Shown: positions 1-12,543, counted from the stretch's first letter. The stretch: DNA of 64,000 nt from Datisca glomerata (GCA_003255025.1 QANY01012038.1:17003-81002), one strand, 5' to 3'. Numbers and translations: made by a program. Notes: a model not told the origin generated them from the sequence alone.

Positions 1-1259
1 AGAAGGAAGGTTTTGATTATTTTGATTCCTATTCTCCAGTGTCAAGAAGGAATTCCATTGGGTTGTACTTGTAATCGTAGCCTTACGAAATCTTGAAGTA
101 CATTAAATGGATGTGAAAATAATATTTATAAATGGAGATTTAGAGGAAGAAATATATGTGGAATAACCAGAAGGGTTTTCTGCTCCTGGGCGAGGAAAGA
201 AAGTCTGTAAATTAGTCAAATCATTGTATGGTTTGAAACAAGCACCAAAATAATGACATGAGAAATTTGACAATCACATAATGTCAATTGGATTCAAAAT
301 CAACGAATGTCATAAATGTATCTATGTTAAAGATACAAAAAATGGATATGCCATTGTGTGTTTGTATGTTGATGATAAGCTTATTGTTGGGAGTAATGAT
401 AAGATGATCAAATCTATGGAAGATATGTTAAAATCTAGATTTGATATGAAAGACATGGGACTTTTTGATGTTATATTGGGAATAAAAATCAAAAAACAAT
501 AGATGGACTTATTTTAAGTCAGTCTCGTTAGGTAGATTCTATTCTTAAAAACTTTAGCAAAGATGACACTGGTGAATAAAAATACCTATGGATACAAGTG
601 TACATTTATCCAAGAATAAATGTGCGAGTATCTCTCAAGTAGAATAATATAGAGTTATAGGTAGTCTAATGTATTTGATGAGTTGTACAAGACCTGATAT
701 AGCCTATACAATGAGTAAACTAAGTAGATTCACGAGTAATCCTGGAGCTGAACATTGGAAAGCCATTGTGAGAGTACTAAGGTACTTATAATATACTCGG
801 AGTTATGAACTATGTTATTCAAGATATCCAGCAATCCTAAAGGGATATACTGATGCAAATTGGATATTTGATAAGAAAGATACAAAGTCTACTAGTGGGT
901 ATGTTTTCACACTAGGAGGAGATGCCGTAGCATGATAATCCTTGAAACAGAAAGTTATGGCTAGATGCACTATGGATATGAGCTTATAGCTTTAGACAAA
1001 TGTGGAGAGGAGGCTGAGTGGCTACCCGACTTTCTAGAGGTATTTCTAGATGGACAAAGCATGTGCCACCAATATGCATAATGGCAAGTCTAGACACATT
1101 TGCCGTAGACATAATATAATTAAATAACTACTCTTGACAGGGGTCATCACTCTTGACTATGTGAAGTCAAAGGATAATATTGCAGATCCATTAACCAAGG
1201 GGTTAAACTGTGAGTTAGTTGAAAAGTCATCGATGAGAATTGGATTAAAGCCCATGTAA
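1..1259 (+). pseudogene. Ty1/copia reverse transcriptase-RNase H remnant (composite unit 1)
   Basis: This is the 3' half of a copia polyprotein that begins before the window. The RT reads through a leucine-tyrosine-glycine-leucine-lysine-glutamine (LYGLKQAP) motif near 220-250 and an intact YVDD catalytic box at 365-376. RNase H follows, with recognisable TRPDIAY, STSGYVF and KSRHIR blocks, and the polyprotein ends at the stop at 1257-1259 after a GLKPM tail. Several in-frame stops (for example after LKQAPK near 250, and tga/taa codons near 500, 530 and 930) make it a pseudogene. The longest open piece is 281-502. The same sequence recurs at 6458-7793. Assignment to copia is from these motifs; the lineage within copia is not settled here. 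Confidence 0.9.
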
Positions 1260-2069
1260 AAGTAAGATGATACAAAAGAAACCCAACCTAGTTGACTGGA
1301 AATCCCAAGATATAAGTTCATAGCACAACCTAATTGTATAAATTTAGCTGGATTACTGTGGGGATTTTCCATGTCCATTCCTATGATGAAAACTGTGAAA
1401 CCCATTGGAGATTCGGTTAAGCTGAGCTTTTAATGATTCTTATGCATAAAAAACTATGAGATCCAAGTGTAGTAATGCAGGTTTACTCTTAAATTAAGAT
1501 ATCACCTATATGAGAGTGAAGTATGGCTGCTTCTATAATAATTGTAAGGGCACAACTATTTAGAAACTCTTACAGAATCAGGAGGATGTTCATGGCTAAA
1601 ACGAACATAATCATGAGAGTTGAACTGTGTCAAGGATGACTCCTATGTGAAGTATGTCATCATTTACATAAAAAGGTCGAACAGTTCAAAGACATCATGT
1701 CTATTGATCAGTTAGTAAAGCAAACATACTTATAAAAGGGAAGGTTCAAAGGTTAAAACCTACATATCCTATGTGAGTTTTAGAATGTAGAATTCTATCA
1801 CCATGTCTTTTGTGTCGTTGGTCATCAATTTTCATTCATGTGGGTAGTTTGTCGGAAAAGTGGGTATTTTGTACATCATTTTCATAGACAAATTTTGGAA
1901 AAGCTTTTAATTAGGACCCACTATGTAAAAGTGTAAAGTCTTTCGATATTTGAGTTCTCCTTCGCGAGTACATCAAAATCGACTATTAATTTGTCAAAAA
2001 TGGTTTTGGGATTAGTGAGAAACTATATTTCAAAGTGAGCTAAATGATAATGAAAAAATATGAGGGAAT
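1260..2069 (+). repeat. Non-coding 3' region of the copia element, between pol and the 3' LTR
   Basis: No coding potential in the pol frame. The stretch is repeated almost unchanged at 7794-8603, just before the second LTR copy. It is therefore the long untranslated tail of this copia family rather than host DNA. The minus-strand 82-codon open frame at 1157-1405 is a shadow of the pol end. Confidence 0.75.
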
Positions 2070-2497
2070 TGTAGAAATCTCACATTGGACAGGGAGGAAA
2101 GGTTAGAGTAATATATATTGAGATACTAGTATCAAAGATGATAACTTGATAAAGTTATAGGCTCTCTCTATATGGACCACCTCTAAATGGGCCAATGGGC
2201 TGTGTTTTGCTCTAGATTTATTTTCCCCCCTCATTTAAAGCCCAAATGTCATTGAATCTGGAACATTCTTGTAAATTAATGCCCAAAACAATTTTAATTT
2301 TGCAAATTAAATCAAAAACATTTTGCACTTAATTTTTTTATTCAATGGTCTTTTAATCTGTCAAATACCATTTATTTCACACCACCCCCATGAATAGTAT
2401 AAAAGGAGGCCTTCCCCTCCTCATTTTACATACCAAAGAAGCTTTCAAGCTCTCATTTACTCTCAATATTTGTTCTCCATATTTTTGCTTATTTTTC
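2070..2497 (+). mobile_element. Copia 3' LTR, left part, interrupted by a gypsy element
   Basis: The LTR begins at TGTAGAAAT, a decayed TGTTGGAAAT-type end that mirrors the ATTTCCAACA right end found at 15366, 28222 and 41667. It carries a TATA box followed by a short leader. At about 2498 it runs straight into the end of a gypsy LTR. The missing right part lies beyond the gypsy element in the other copies. Confidence 0.75.
2398..2404 (+). promoter_or_regulatory. TATA box of the copia LTR (unit 1)
   Basis: TATAAAAGG about 330 bp into the LTR. Conserved at the equivalent place in the other LTR copies (8932; 17035 in a weaker form), followed by a pyrimidine-rich leader. Confidence 0.65.
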
Positions 2498-3221
2498 GTA
2501 CACCCTGATTCTCAAGGGTTAAACATGCATGTAATTTTGAAATTGAAACCCTAATTTTGCACAAATTTTCACATTGAATAGTGAAAGCATAAAATTATTT
2601 TAATAGAATATCTACTCAATAAAATGAAATAAATGATTCATTAATCTGTAATAAAATCGATTACCAAAATCTATAAAACATGAAAGTCAAACATATTATC
2701 GAAGACTAAAATGTGAAAATTTATAAACTCCTTAATCAATTGTAATTAAACTGAAATCTGTTTCTGATGTCATAAAATCATAGTTAGTGAAAATCTCATA
2801 TTTTCGCTGACTATGAGAGTCCATCACTCCTGCTTCTCACCATCACCTACAACATATTCATCTATGGGGGTGAGTATTAAAAATAATCAGTAAGTAAATA
2901 CGCATACTACTAAGCTTCACATGACATAAATGTAAACATATAACTCATACAACTTTAATTTAACACATTCATTTCATTATTAAATAGCATAAAGTGCGTG
3001 TAACAAACATATCTGAATTCATGGTTAACGTATATAACTGGAACTTGTACTTATACTTGTGCTGATATTTGAACTTATTTGATCATAATTCGATTAAGCA
3101 TATCTCCCGATTAACAGCCTAACTAGTATTGATTCATACTTGAATTTGAACTTGTAACAGGAATGTGAACTTGTAACATGAATCCAAGGATCCTAGATCA
3201 AAACATATTCATATAATAGAT
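2498..3221 (-). mobile_element. Ty3/gypsy 3' LTR, truncated (unit 1)
   Basis: Starts with CCCTGATTCTCAAGGGTTAAAC, the decayed form of the end seen intact at 12544, 17133 and 32677. It then aligns with those LTRs to about 3221. There it jumps without the LTR's other half into integrase sequence, so an internal deletion removed the LTR's right half and the 3' end of pol. The element is read on the minus strand. Confidence 0.75.
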
Positions 3222-5194
3222 TCATTCGTAGACTGAACGAAGCCAGGGCCCAAAAGCATCCGTTTGCCAACTTCATCCCAATGAACTGGTGAGTGAGACT
3301 TTTTACCTATAAAGTGCCTCAAACGGAGCCATACCAATCTTCGCCTGGTAACTGTTATTGAAAGCAAACTCTAAGAGTGCCAACTGCGCGTCCCAACGAC
3401 GAGACAAATCCAAGACACAAGCTCGAAGCATATCCTCCAACATCTTAATTCGTCACTCAGATTGCCAATCAGATTGTAGATGGAAAGTTGTACTAAAATT
3501 CAATTGAGTACCCAAATCTTTCTGTAGACTCCGTAAAAAATTTGACGTTAACCGCAGATCCCGATCCGATACTATAGACATCAAAATCCCAAAAGTCGAA
3601 CAATCTATCAGATATACAACAGAGCCTAATCCTCAACTGAAAATATTATCTTTCAATGCAAAATGTGTGCAGACTTGGTAAGACGATCCACCACAGCCCA
3701 AATGGAGTTATAACATTTTATTGTCCTCGGTAACCCTGAAAAAAAATCCATAGTCATATACTCCCACTTCCATTCAGGAATATTTAAAGTTTGCAAGACC
3801 CCATATGTTCACTGTCTCTCAGCCTTGTTCTGCTGACACACCAAACACTTACTAACAAACTCACCGGTATCACGGTTCATACCATTCCACCAATAATGTA
3901 ACTTTAAATCATGATGCATATAAGTACTTCCAGGGTGTATAGTGTATGGTGAACTATGAGCCTCTATGAGTAATTCCTATCTAATGACTTCATCCTTCAC
4001 AACACAAAGCCTCCCATGAAAGCGAAGAGCTGAATCATTACAAACATTGAACCCTTGTCTTTTTTCGGAACCCACTTCATTACGAATCAATAGCAACTCA
4101 AAGTATGAGTTATGTGCATCAATAATACACTGTTGCAATGACGGTTGAACCGTGAGCTGTGCTAACTACGTTGTATTGTCTTTCAGCAAGACTTGAATCT
4201 CGGCACGTCCAAAATCATCCAGGATATGCTCTTATGATGTAATAAGAGCTACATAATAGGCTGATTTTTTACTTAAGGCATCAACCACAACATTTTCCTT
4301 TCCTGCGTGATAAATGACCTTCAGTCATAATCCTTCACCAGTTCATACCAACACCATTGCCTCTTGTTAATCTATTTCTGAGTGAAAAAGTACTAAAGAC
4401 TCTATAATCTACGTAAATCGCCATACAAGTAATGTCTCCAAATCTTATGGTTCTGAAAACATTTCTAACACTCAATCGTTCAAGTAAAGGTGACATTCTT
4501 CTTGGTCAACTGAGTAAGTGGAACATCGATCTTTGCAAAACCCTCATCGAATCTCCTCTAATATCCTGATAGACCTAGAAAACTGTGAACTTCCCCAACA
4601 TTTATCAGTTGAGGCCAGCTAACCACTACTTCAATCTTAGACGAGTCAACGGAGATTCCATCTCGAGATACCACATGACTAAGTAATGATACTTGCAGAA
4701 GCCAAAACGCACACTTCTAAAACTTGGCATATAGCTGGTTTCTTTAACGCTTGCAAAATAATCCTGAGGTGATCAATATGCTCAGCCTTTGATCTAAAGT
4801 ACATCAAAATATCATTAATGAAGACAATGACAAAAGAATCCAAGTACACTTTGAACACCCTATTCATCAGATCCATGAAAGGTACCAGAGCATTAGTTAA
4901 TCCTAATGACATTACTACAAACTTTCAATGGTCGTGATGAGTACGAAATGCCATCTTAGGAGTATCCTCTTCTCGAATCCTGAGCAGATAGTAACCTTAT
5001 CTCAAATCAATGTTAGAGAATACTGATGCTCCCTGAAGTTGATCAAAAACATCCTCAATGTGCGGTAATGGATACTTATTCTTGATAGTGACTCTATTCA
5101 ACTCCATGTAGTCAATGCGTAGCCTCATCGATCCATCTTTCTTTTAAACAAATAATATTGGAGCACTCCAAGGTGAAACATTCGGTGTAATGAA
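3222..5194 (-). pseudogene. Ty3/gypsy (Tekay-like chromovirus) integrase-RNase H-RT remnant (unit 1)
   Basis: Read right to left, the RT comes first, then RNase H, then integrase ending near 3222. The RT piece 4679-4912 contains FINDIL where active enzymes have F-x-D-D: the first catalytic Asp is Asn (codon 4814-4816). RNase H lies around 4130-4500. The integrase zinc-binding and DDE parts lie around 3420-3950, with many stops. The same arrangement is seen at 9075-10736. The block ends at the single n at 5195, inside RT. Confidence 0.88.
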
Positions 5195-5195
5195 N
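5195..5195. other. Single-n contig join 1
   Basis: Left of the n is gypsy RT on the minus strand. Right of it is copia gag/protease on the plus strand. Sequence from 6458 onward repeats the window from base 1, and the left arm's end (GGTGTAATGAA) reappears at 10726-10736, where it continues normally. Confidence 0.9.
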
Positions 5196-6300
5196 GTTCT
5201 AAGGAAGTGCTACAATTGTGACAAGTTGAGTCAGAAATCATCCGAATGTAGAATACCTAAGAGAAACAAGGAGGCTAATGTGATTGTCAACATTGCTCGA
5301 GATGTTACTGGTACCAACCTCTCAGTAGTGGTTTTTGAGGTTAACATAGTTAGATCAAATCCAAAGGAATGGTGGATTGACACTGGAACTACCAGCCATG
5401 TATGTTCTGACCGTGGGATGTTATCTACCTTTGAAGCTATCGAGCATGGAGAGAAGTTATTCATGGGAAACTCAGCCACTTCTGAGATTAAAGGCAAAGG
5501 AAAAGTGGTGGTGAAGATGATTTCGGGGAAGGAATTAACTCTGAGCAATGTAATGTACAATTTGAGCAATGTAATGTATAAACTAAAGATTATAAAGATT
5601 ATAAAGATGATTTGTGCTCAACATGGGATTATGCATGAAATCACAACACCTTATTCACCTCAATCTATTGAGAATAAAAATCGTACAATGAAAGAAATGA
5701 TGAATGCATTTTTTATCAGTTCTGGATTACCTCATAACATGTGGGGATAAGCCGTTTTGACGGCTAACTATATTTTGAATATGATACCGAAAAAGAAAGA
5801 GGATAAGACCCCATATAAGTTATGGAAAGGTACAAAACCTTCATACAAATATTTACGAATGTGGGGATGCCTCGTTAAGTTGATGGTACCTACACCCAAA
5901 AAGGTGAAAATAGGACAAAAAGCTATTGATTGTATTTTTATTGGTTATGTAAATAATAGTAGTATGTATCGATTCCTTGTATACAAATCTAGCAATCCTG
6001 AGATTCACAAGAATATGATAATGGAGTCTAGGAATGCATCATTTTTTGAACATGTATTTCCATACAAATCCATAGAAGAGCCAAGCTCTTCAAAAAGAGT
6101 ACTTGAGACTATTGATGAAGAAGATAGTCTGAATCAAGATGAAGAAGTCAAGATAGAACCTAGAAGGAGTAAAAGAGTTAGGACCGAAAATTCTTTTGAT
6201 CCAGATTTTCTAACTTATATGATTGAAAGTGAACCAAGAACTTTCAATGAAGCTCTGAACTCCAATGAAGGTCCTTTTTTGGAAAGAGGCCATTAAAAGT
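5196..6300 (+). pseudogene. Ty1/copia gag zinc knuckle, protease and integrase C-terminal remnant
   Basis: The open frame 5190-5750 starts with a nucleocapsid knuckle of the form CYNC-x4-Q-x4-C, in which the usual His is Gln. A protease follows with an intact DTG (WWIDTGTTSHVC). At about 5570 the frame jumps directly to the end of the integrase core (YSPQS, then NRTMKEMM). The pre-integrase zinc domain and most of the integrase are therefore deleted. After a stop at 5748-5750, the frame 5757-6296 continues through integrase C-terminal blocks (LWKGTKPSYKYLRMWGC, then SRNASFFEHVFP) and the acidic linker before RT. It joins the RT remnant that follows and belongs to the same family as the element at 1-1259. 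Confidence 0.9.
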
Positions 6301-7793
6301 GAAATTGATTCAATTTTACAAAATCATACTTGAGAATGAGTAGATCTTCCACCAGGGTGTAAACTTTTGGGTCCCAATTGGATTTTCAAATGGAAAATAA
6401 AAGCCAATGGATCAGTGGATAAATACAAGTCTAGGCTTGTAATTAAAAGCTATAGACAGAAGGAAGGTTTTGATTATTTTGATACATATTCTCCAGTGTT
6501 AAGAACAAATTCCATTGGGTTGTACTTTTAATCGTAGCTTTACGAAATCTTGAAGTACATCAAATGGATGTGAAAATAATATTTATAAATGGAGATTTAG
6601 AGGAAGAAATATACGTGGAATAACTAGAAGGGTTTTCTGCTCTTGGGCGAGAAAAGAAAGTCTGTAAATTAGTCAAATCATTGTATGGTTTGAAACAAGC
6701 ACCAAAATAATGACATGAGAAATTTGACAGTCACATAATATCAATTGGATTCAAAATCAACGAATGTCATAAATGTATCTATGTTAAAGATACAAAAAAT
6801 GGATATGTCATTGTGTGTTTGTATGTTGATGATAAGCTTATTGTTGGGAGTAATGATAAGATGATCAAGTCTATGAAAGATATGATAAAATCTAGATTTG
6901 ATATGAAAGACATGGGACTTTTTGATGTTATATTTGGAATAAAAATAAAAAAACAATAGATGGACTTATTTTAAGTCAGTCTCATTAGGTAGATTCTACT
7001 CTTAAAAACTTTAGCAAAGATGACACTGGTGAATAAAAACACCTATGGATACAAGTGTACATTTATCCAAGAATAAATGTGAGAGTATCTCTCAAGTAGA
7101 ATAATATAGAGTTATAGGTAGTCTAATGTACTTTATGAGTTGTACAAGACCTGATATAGCCTATACAGTGAGTAAACTAAGTAGATTCACGAGTAATCTT
7201 GGAGCTGAACATTGGAAAGCCATTGTGAGAGTACTGAGGTACTTATAATATACTCGGAGTTATGAACTACGCTATTCAAGATATCCAGCAATCCTAAAGG
7301 GATATACTGATGCAAATTGGATATCTGATAAGAAAGATACAAAGTCTACTAGTGGGTATGTTTTCACACTAGGAGGAGATGTCGTAGCATGATAATCCTC
7401 GAAACAGAAAGTTATAGCTAGATGCACTATGGATCTAAGCTTATAGCTTTAGACAAATGTGGAGAGGAGGCTGAGTGGTTACCCCACTTTCTAGAGGTAT
7501 CTCTAGATGGACTAAGCCTGTGCCACTAATATGCATAATGGAAAGTCTAGACACATTTTCCGTAGACATAATATAATTAAATTGCCATTGGAAGAGCATA
7601 AAGTAATATGTATAATGACAAGTCTAGACACATTTGCCGTAGACATAATATAATTAAATAACTACTCTTGACAGGGGTCATCACTCTTGACTATGTGAAG
7701 TCAAAGGATAATATTGCAGATCCATTAACCAAGGGGTTAAACTGAGAGTTAGTTAAAAAGTCATTGATGGGAATTGGATTAAAGTCCATGTAA
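6301..7793 (+). pseudogene. Ty1/copia RT-RNase H remnant (unit 2)
   Basis: This continues the preceding fragment. From 6458 it is a near-identical copy of window positions 1-1259, including the YVDD box and several of the same stops. Shared stops mean the two copies had decayed before they separated. It differs by an extra block of about 78 bp near 7545-7640, where part of the RNase H sequence (the KSRHIR region) is present twice. The coding region ends at the stop 7791-7793. Confidence 0.9.
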
Positions 7794-8603
7794 AAGTAAG
7801 ATGATACAAAAGAAACCCAACCTAGTTGACTGGAGATCCCAAGATATAAGTTCATAGCACAACCTAATTGTATAAATTTAGCTGGATTACTGTGGGGATT
7901 TTCCATGTCCATTCCTATGATGAAAACTGTGAAACCCATTGGAGATTCGGTTAAGCTGAGCTTTTAATGATTCTTATGCATCAGAAACTGTGAGATCCAA
8001 GTGAAGTAATGCAGGTTTACTCTTAAATTAAGATATCACCTATATGAGAGTGAAGTGTGGCCGCTTCTATAGTAATTGTAAGGGCACAACTATTTAGAAA
8101 CTCTTACAGAATCATGAGGATGTTCATGGCTAAAACGAACATAATCATGAGAGTTGAACTGTGTCAAGGATGACTCCTATGTGTAGTATGTCATCATTTA
8201 CATAAAAAGGTCGAACAGTTCAAAGACATCGTGTCTATTGATCAGTTAGTAAAGTAAGCATACTTATAAAAGGGAAGGTTCAAAGGGTAAAACCTACATA
8301 TCCTATGTGGGTTTTAGAATGTAGAATTCTATCACCATGTCTTTTGTGTCGTTGGTCATCAATTTTCATTCATGTGGGTAGTTTGTCGGAAAAATGGGTA
8401 TTTTGTACACCATTTTCGTAGACAAATTTTAGAAAATCTTTTAATTAGGACCCACTACGTAAAAGTGTAAGGTCTTTCGATATTTGAGTTCTCCTTCACG
8501 AGTACATCAAAATCGACTATTAATTTGTCAAAAATGATTTTGGGATTAGTGAGAAACTATATTTCAAAGTGAGCTAAATGATAATTAAAAAATAGGAGGG
8601 AAT
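7794..8603 (+). repeat. Non-coding 3' region of the copia element (unit 2)
   Basis: Second copy of 1260-2069, with scattered substitutions and no coding potential. Confidence 0.75.
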
Positions 8604-9030
8604 TGTAGAAATCTCACATTGGACAGGGAGGAAAGGTTAGAGTAATATATATTGAGATACTAGTATCAAGGATGATAACTTGATAAATTTAGAGGCTCTC
8701 TCTATATGTATCACCTCTAAATTGGTCAATGGGCTGTGTTTTGTTCTAGATTTATTTTTTCCCCTCATTGAAAGTCCAAAGGTCATTGAATATGGAACAT
8801 TCTTGTAAATTAATGCCCAAAACATTTTTAATTTTGCAAATTAAATCAAAAACGTTTTGCACTTAATTTTTTGATTCAATGGTCTTTTAATCGGTCAAAT
8901 ACCATTTATTTCACACCTCCCCCATGAGTAGTATAAAAGGAGGCATTCCCCTCCTCATTTTACATACCAAGGAAGCTTTCAAGCTCTCTTTTACTCTCAA
9001 TATTTGTTCTTCACATTTTTTGCTTAATTT
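8604..9030 (+). mobile_element. Copia 3' LTR, left part (unit 2)
   Basis: Equivalent to 2070-2497, starting TGTAGAAAT, with TATAAAAGG at 8932-8940. It is interrupted at about 9031 by a gypsy LTR end. Confidence 0.75.
8932..8938 (+). promoter_or_regulatory. TATA box of the copia LTR (unit 2)
   Basis: TATAAAAGG in the same position as in unit 1. Confidence 0.6.
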
Positions 9031-9074
9031 GGTACGCCCTGATTCTCATGCGTTAAACATGCATGTAATTTTGA
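9031..9074 (-). mobile_element. Gypsy 3' LTR stub of about 44 bp (unit 2)
   Basis: Only the terminal ~44 bp of the LTR remain (GCCCTGATTCTCATGCG). Then the sequence jumps, at a shared TTTGA, into integrase sequence equivalent to unit 1 position 3541. About 1.0 kb present in unit 1 is missing. Confidence 0.75.
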
Positions 9075-10900
9075 CGTTAACCGCAGATCCCGATCCGGTA
9101 CTATAGACATCAAAATCCCAAAAGTCAAACAATCTCTCAGATATACAACAGAGCCTAATCCTCAACTGAAAATATTGTCTTTCCATGCAAAATGTGTGCA
9201 GACTTGGTAAGACGATCCACCACAGCCCAAATGGAGTTATAACATTTTATCGTCCTCGATAACCCTGAAACAAAATCCATAGTCATATACTCCCACTTCC
9301 ATTCAGGAATACTTAAAGTTTGCAAGACCCCATATGTTCGCTGTCTCTCAGCCTTGTTCTGCTGACACACCAAACACTTACTAACAAACTCACCGATATC
9401 ACAGTTCATACCATTCCACCAATAATGTAACTTTAAATAATGATGTATATAAGTACTGCCAGGGTGCATAGTGTATGGTGAACTATGAGCCTCTATGAGT
9501 AATTCCTATCTAATGACTTCATCTTTCACAACACAAAGCCTCCCATGAAAGCGAAGAGCTGAATTATTACAAACATTGAACCCTTGTCTTTTTTCGGAAC
9601 CCACTTCATTACGAATCAATAGCAACTCAAAGTATGAGTTATGTGCATCAATAATACATTGTTGCAATGACAGTTGAACCGTGAGCTGTGCTAACTATGC
9701 TGTAGTGTCTTTCAGCAAGACCTGAATCTCGGCACGTACAAAATCATCCAGGATATGCTCTTATGATGTAATAAGAGCTACTGAATATGCCAATTTTCGA
9801 CTTAAGGCATCAACCACAACATTTGCCTTTCCTGCGTGATAAATGACCTTCAGTCATAATCCTTCACTAGTTCATACCAACACCATTGCCTCTTGTTAAT
9901 CTATTTCTGAGTGAAAAAGTACTGAAGACTCTTATAATCTATGTAAATCTGGCACTTACATCCATACAAGTAATGTCTCCAAATCTCATGGTTCTGAAAA
10001 CATTTCTAACACTCAATCATTCAAGTAAAGGTGACATTCTTCCTGGTCAACTGAGTAAGTGGAACATCGATCTTTGCAAAACCCTCATCGAATCTCCTAT
10101 AATATCCTGCTAGACCCAGAAAACTGTGAACTTCCCCAACATTTATCAGTTGAGGCCAGCTAACCACCGCTTCAATCTTAGACGACTCAACGAAGATTCC
10201 ATCTCGAGATACCACATTACTAAGCAATGATACTTGCAGAAGCCAAAACGCACACTTCTAAAACTTGGCATATAGCTGGTTTCTTTAACGCTTGCAAAAT
10301 AATCCTGAGGTGATCAATATGCTTAGCCTTTGATCTAAAGTACATCAAAATATCATTAATGAAGACAATGATAAAAGAATACAAGTATTCTTTGAACACC
10401 CTATTCATCAGATCCATGAAGGGTACCCGAGCATTAGTTAATCTTAACGACATCACTACAAACTCACAATGGTCGTAATGAGTACGAAACGCCATCTTAG
10501 GAGTATCCTCTTCTCGAATCCTGAGCAGATAGTAACCTTATCTCAAATCAATGTTAGAGAATACTGATGCTCCCTGAAGTTGATAAAAAAAAATCCTCAA
10601 TGTGCGGTAATAGATACTTATTCTTGATAGTGACTCTATTCAACTCCATGTATTCAATGCGTAGCCTCATCGATCCATCTTTCTTTTAAACAAATAATAC
10701 TGGAGCACTCCAAGGTGAAACACTCGGTGTAATGAAACGCTTATCCAGTAATTCTTGAAGTTGGTCCTTAAGTTCTTTCAACTCTGCAGGAGCCATACAA
10801 TACAGAGTTAAGGATATAGGGGTAATGCTTGGTACCAACTGAATACGAAAATCTCTCCCGTGGAGGAGGAAGTCATGGAAAATCATCGTGAAAGACATCT
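9075..10900 (-). pseudogene. Ty3/gypsy Tekay-like RT-RNase H-integrase remnant (unit 2)
   Basis: Read leftwards. The RT start is at 10686-10898 ([15 protein letters not shown], then [16 protein letters not shown]). The RT palm at 10220-10495 has FINDIL instead of F-x-DD. The RT connection/RNase H is at 10021-10227 ([23 protein letters not shown]). The integrase at 9155-9469 has a visible H-x-H...C-x2-C zinc site (HHYLKLHYWW, KCLVCQQNK), the first catalytic Asp (TMDFVSGL) and VVDRLTKSAH. The 3' end of integrase is lost at the 9074 deletion junction. Stops and frameshifts separate the pieces. The block is homologous to 3222-5194. Confidence 0.9.
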
Positions 10901-12285
10901 AAAAATTCAGAAACGACTGAAACTGATAGAATATCCATAATTGTCTTAGTTTGATCCACCACAAAAGCTAAGTAACCCCAGTTACCGCAATCAAGTAGGC
11001 GTTGTGCCTGCAAAGAAGATATAACCTTTGGTATAGGCCTTTTCTAGGATCCTCTAAACTTGAAGCTAGGTTTACCTGGACATAGGAATTAAACTTCCTT
11101 TCAGTAACAGTCTATGTTGGCATAGTTAGTAGCCAACCATTCCATCCCTAGGATTACGTCAAAATCATGCATCCTTAGGACTATAAGCCTAGCATACATA
11201 ACATGATCTTTTATCATCATTGAACAACTCTCTATCACTTTATTAGCCAGGAGAGAAGCTCCAGAAGGCGTAGAAACACATAATTTAAAACCCAATGGCA
11301 CAAAAGGTAATGATGCATGAGTCACAAATGAAGCAGATATAAAAGATTGCGTGGATCCAAAATCAATAAATGTAAAAAAAAAATTTCGAGTACAAGTAAT
11401 GTATCTACCACAACTATATATACACTTAAAGCTAGCATTGTTCGCCTTAAAATAATGGCCACTATAGTGCTTTTTACATGTAGTCCACAAGAGATTTGAT
11501 TTTATTGCCTGCTTTTTTGCGTTGTGGGGACTTGGGTGAGAATTCTGAGGTTTTCTCTTTCTATGAAACGATTGCTCAAACCGTGGTGGTGCATGAGGTG
11601 GAAGATTCTGTTCCATCAATAGGGTTGCTTCAACCACCGCTGCATAAGTGGTGTGCTTATGGACTGACACAAAACCCTTTATCTCTGGACGGAGTCCCCT
11701 TTCAAATGTCTGAGTCTTCTTGATACTGCTATACACGTAAAATATGACGTAGCGAGATAATTTCTCGAACTTCCTTTCATAATCAGCAACAGTCATATTG
11801 CCTTACACCAGCCTAAGAAATCCGGCCTCCTTACTTGTTATGACGATGATAAAAAAATATTTCTCGAAGAACAGCTCCTTAAATTGATCTGAAATCATCA
11901 AATTATGCACAACAACGTAAGCTCTTTGTGTGAGCTCCCACCATTTACAAGCTTCACGTGTTAGCATAAAACTTGCACAAACAACCTTTTGAATCTCAGA
12001 ACATATCATAAACTAGTAGATCTACTCCAATCTCATAATTCATTCATCAGCTAATAATGGGTCGGACAAGTAACCATCAAATTCAGGTGGGTTCAACCTC
12101 CTGAATGTGTGTATTAATTGCATGTCAACTGTTGTTGTCTGTTGCGCTTGTTGTTTTCAGCTAGGTGAGCCATCACTGGCTACCTCAACAACTCCAAAAA
12201 TACTTGAACATTTCGATCATGGTTGCCGAAGGGTTCGCAGCAGGATTGATTGGTGCTGATTGTTGTTTCTAGTAAGGGAAGCCAT
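10901..12285 (-). pseudogene. Ty3/gypsy gag and protease remnant (unit 2)
   Basis: The gag start is the ATG complementary to 12283-12285 (MASLTRN...). The retrotransposon gag domain follows in 11803-12009 (ACKWWELTQRAYV) and in the first part of 11101-11796 (VADYERKFEKLSRY). The zinc knuckle region near 11440 has degraded. The protease signature reads FIDFGSTQSFIS, where active enzymes usually have D-S/T-G, and ends with FDVILGMEWLA. A frameshift separates the two gag frames near 11797-11803. The copy at 31861-32418 begins inside this gag. Confidence 0.88.
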
Positions 12286-12526
12286 TACTCTGCTACCCAC
12301 AAAAGTCATGACTTACCAAAAACCTAATCTTATGGCATAAATATAACATAAACATAACAAACATGCCAAAATGAAACTAAAGAACATCATACTGAATTTA
12401 ATAATTAAAAAGATATAACATGCATGTGTACCTGACTTGTAAGGTGAAAAGTCTACACATAAAACATTCGCCTAGTGAGCGACATACCATATTTTAACTA
12501 AGAAAAGTCTACAAAATCTAAAACAT

Positions 12527-12543
12527 TTGGTTTGATACCAAAC
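12527..12543 (-). promoter_or_regulatory. Primer-binding site next to the gypsy 5' LTR (unit 2)
   Basis: On the minus strand the sequence after the LTR is TTTGGTATCAAACCAAATG, a mutated form of the tRNA-iMet-complementary TGGTATCAGAGCC. Its position directly beside the LTR end (12544) supports the assignment. Confidence 0.65.

Noticed and set aside
11496..11723. 75-codon plus-strand frame repeated at 26616 and 40099
   Set aside because: Antisense shadow of gypsy gag, the frame of which is the real one.
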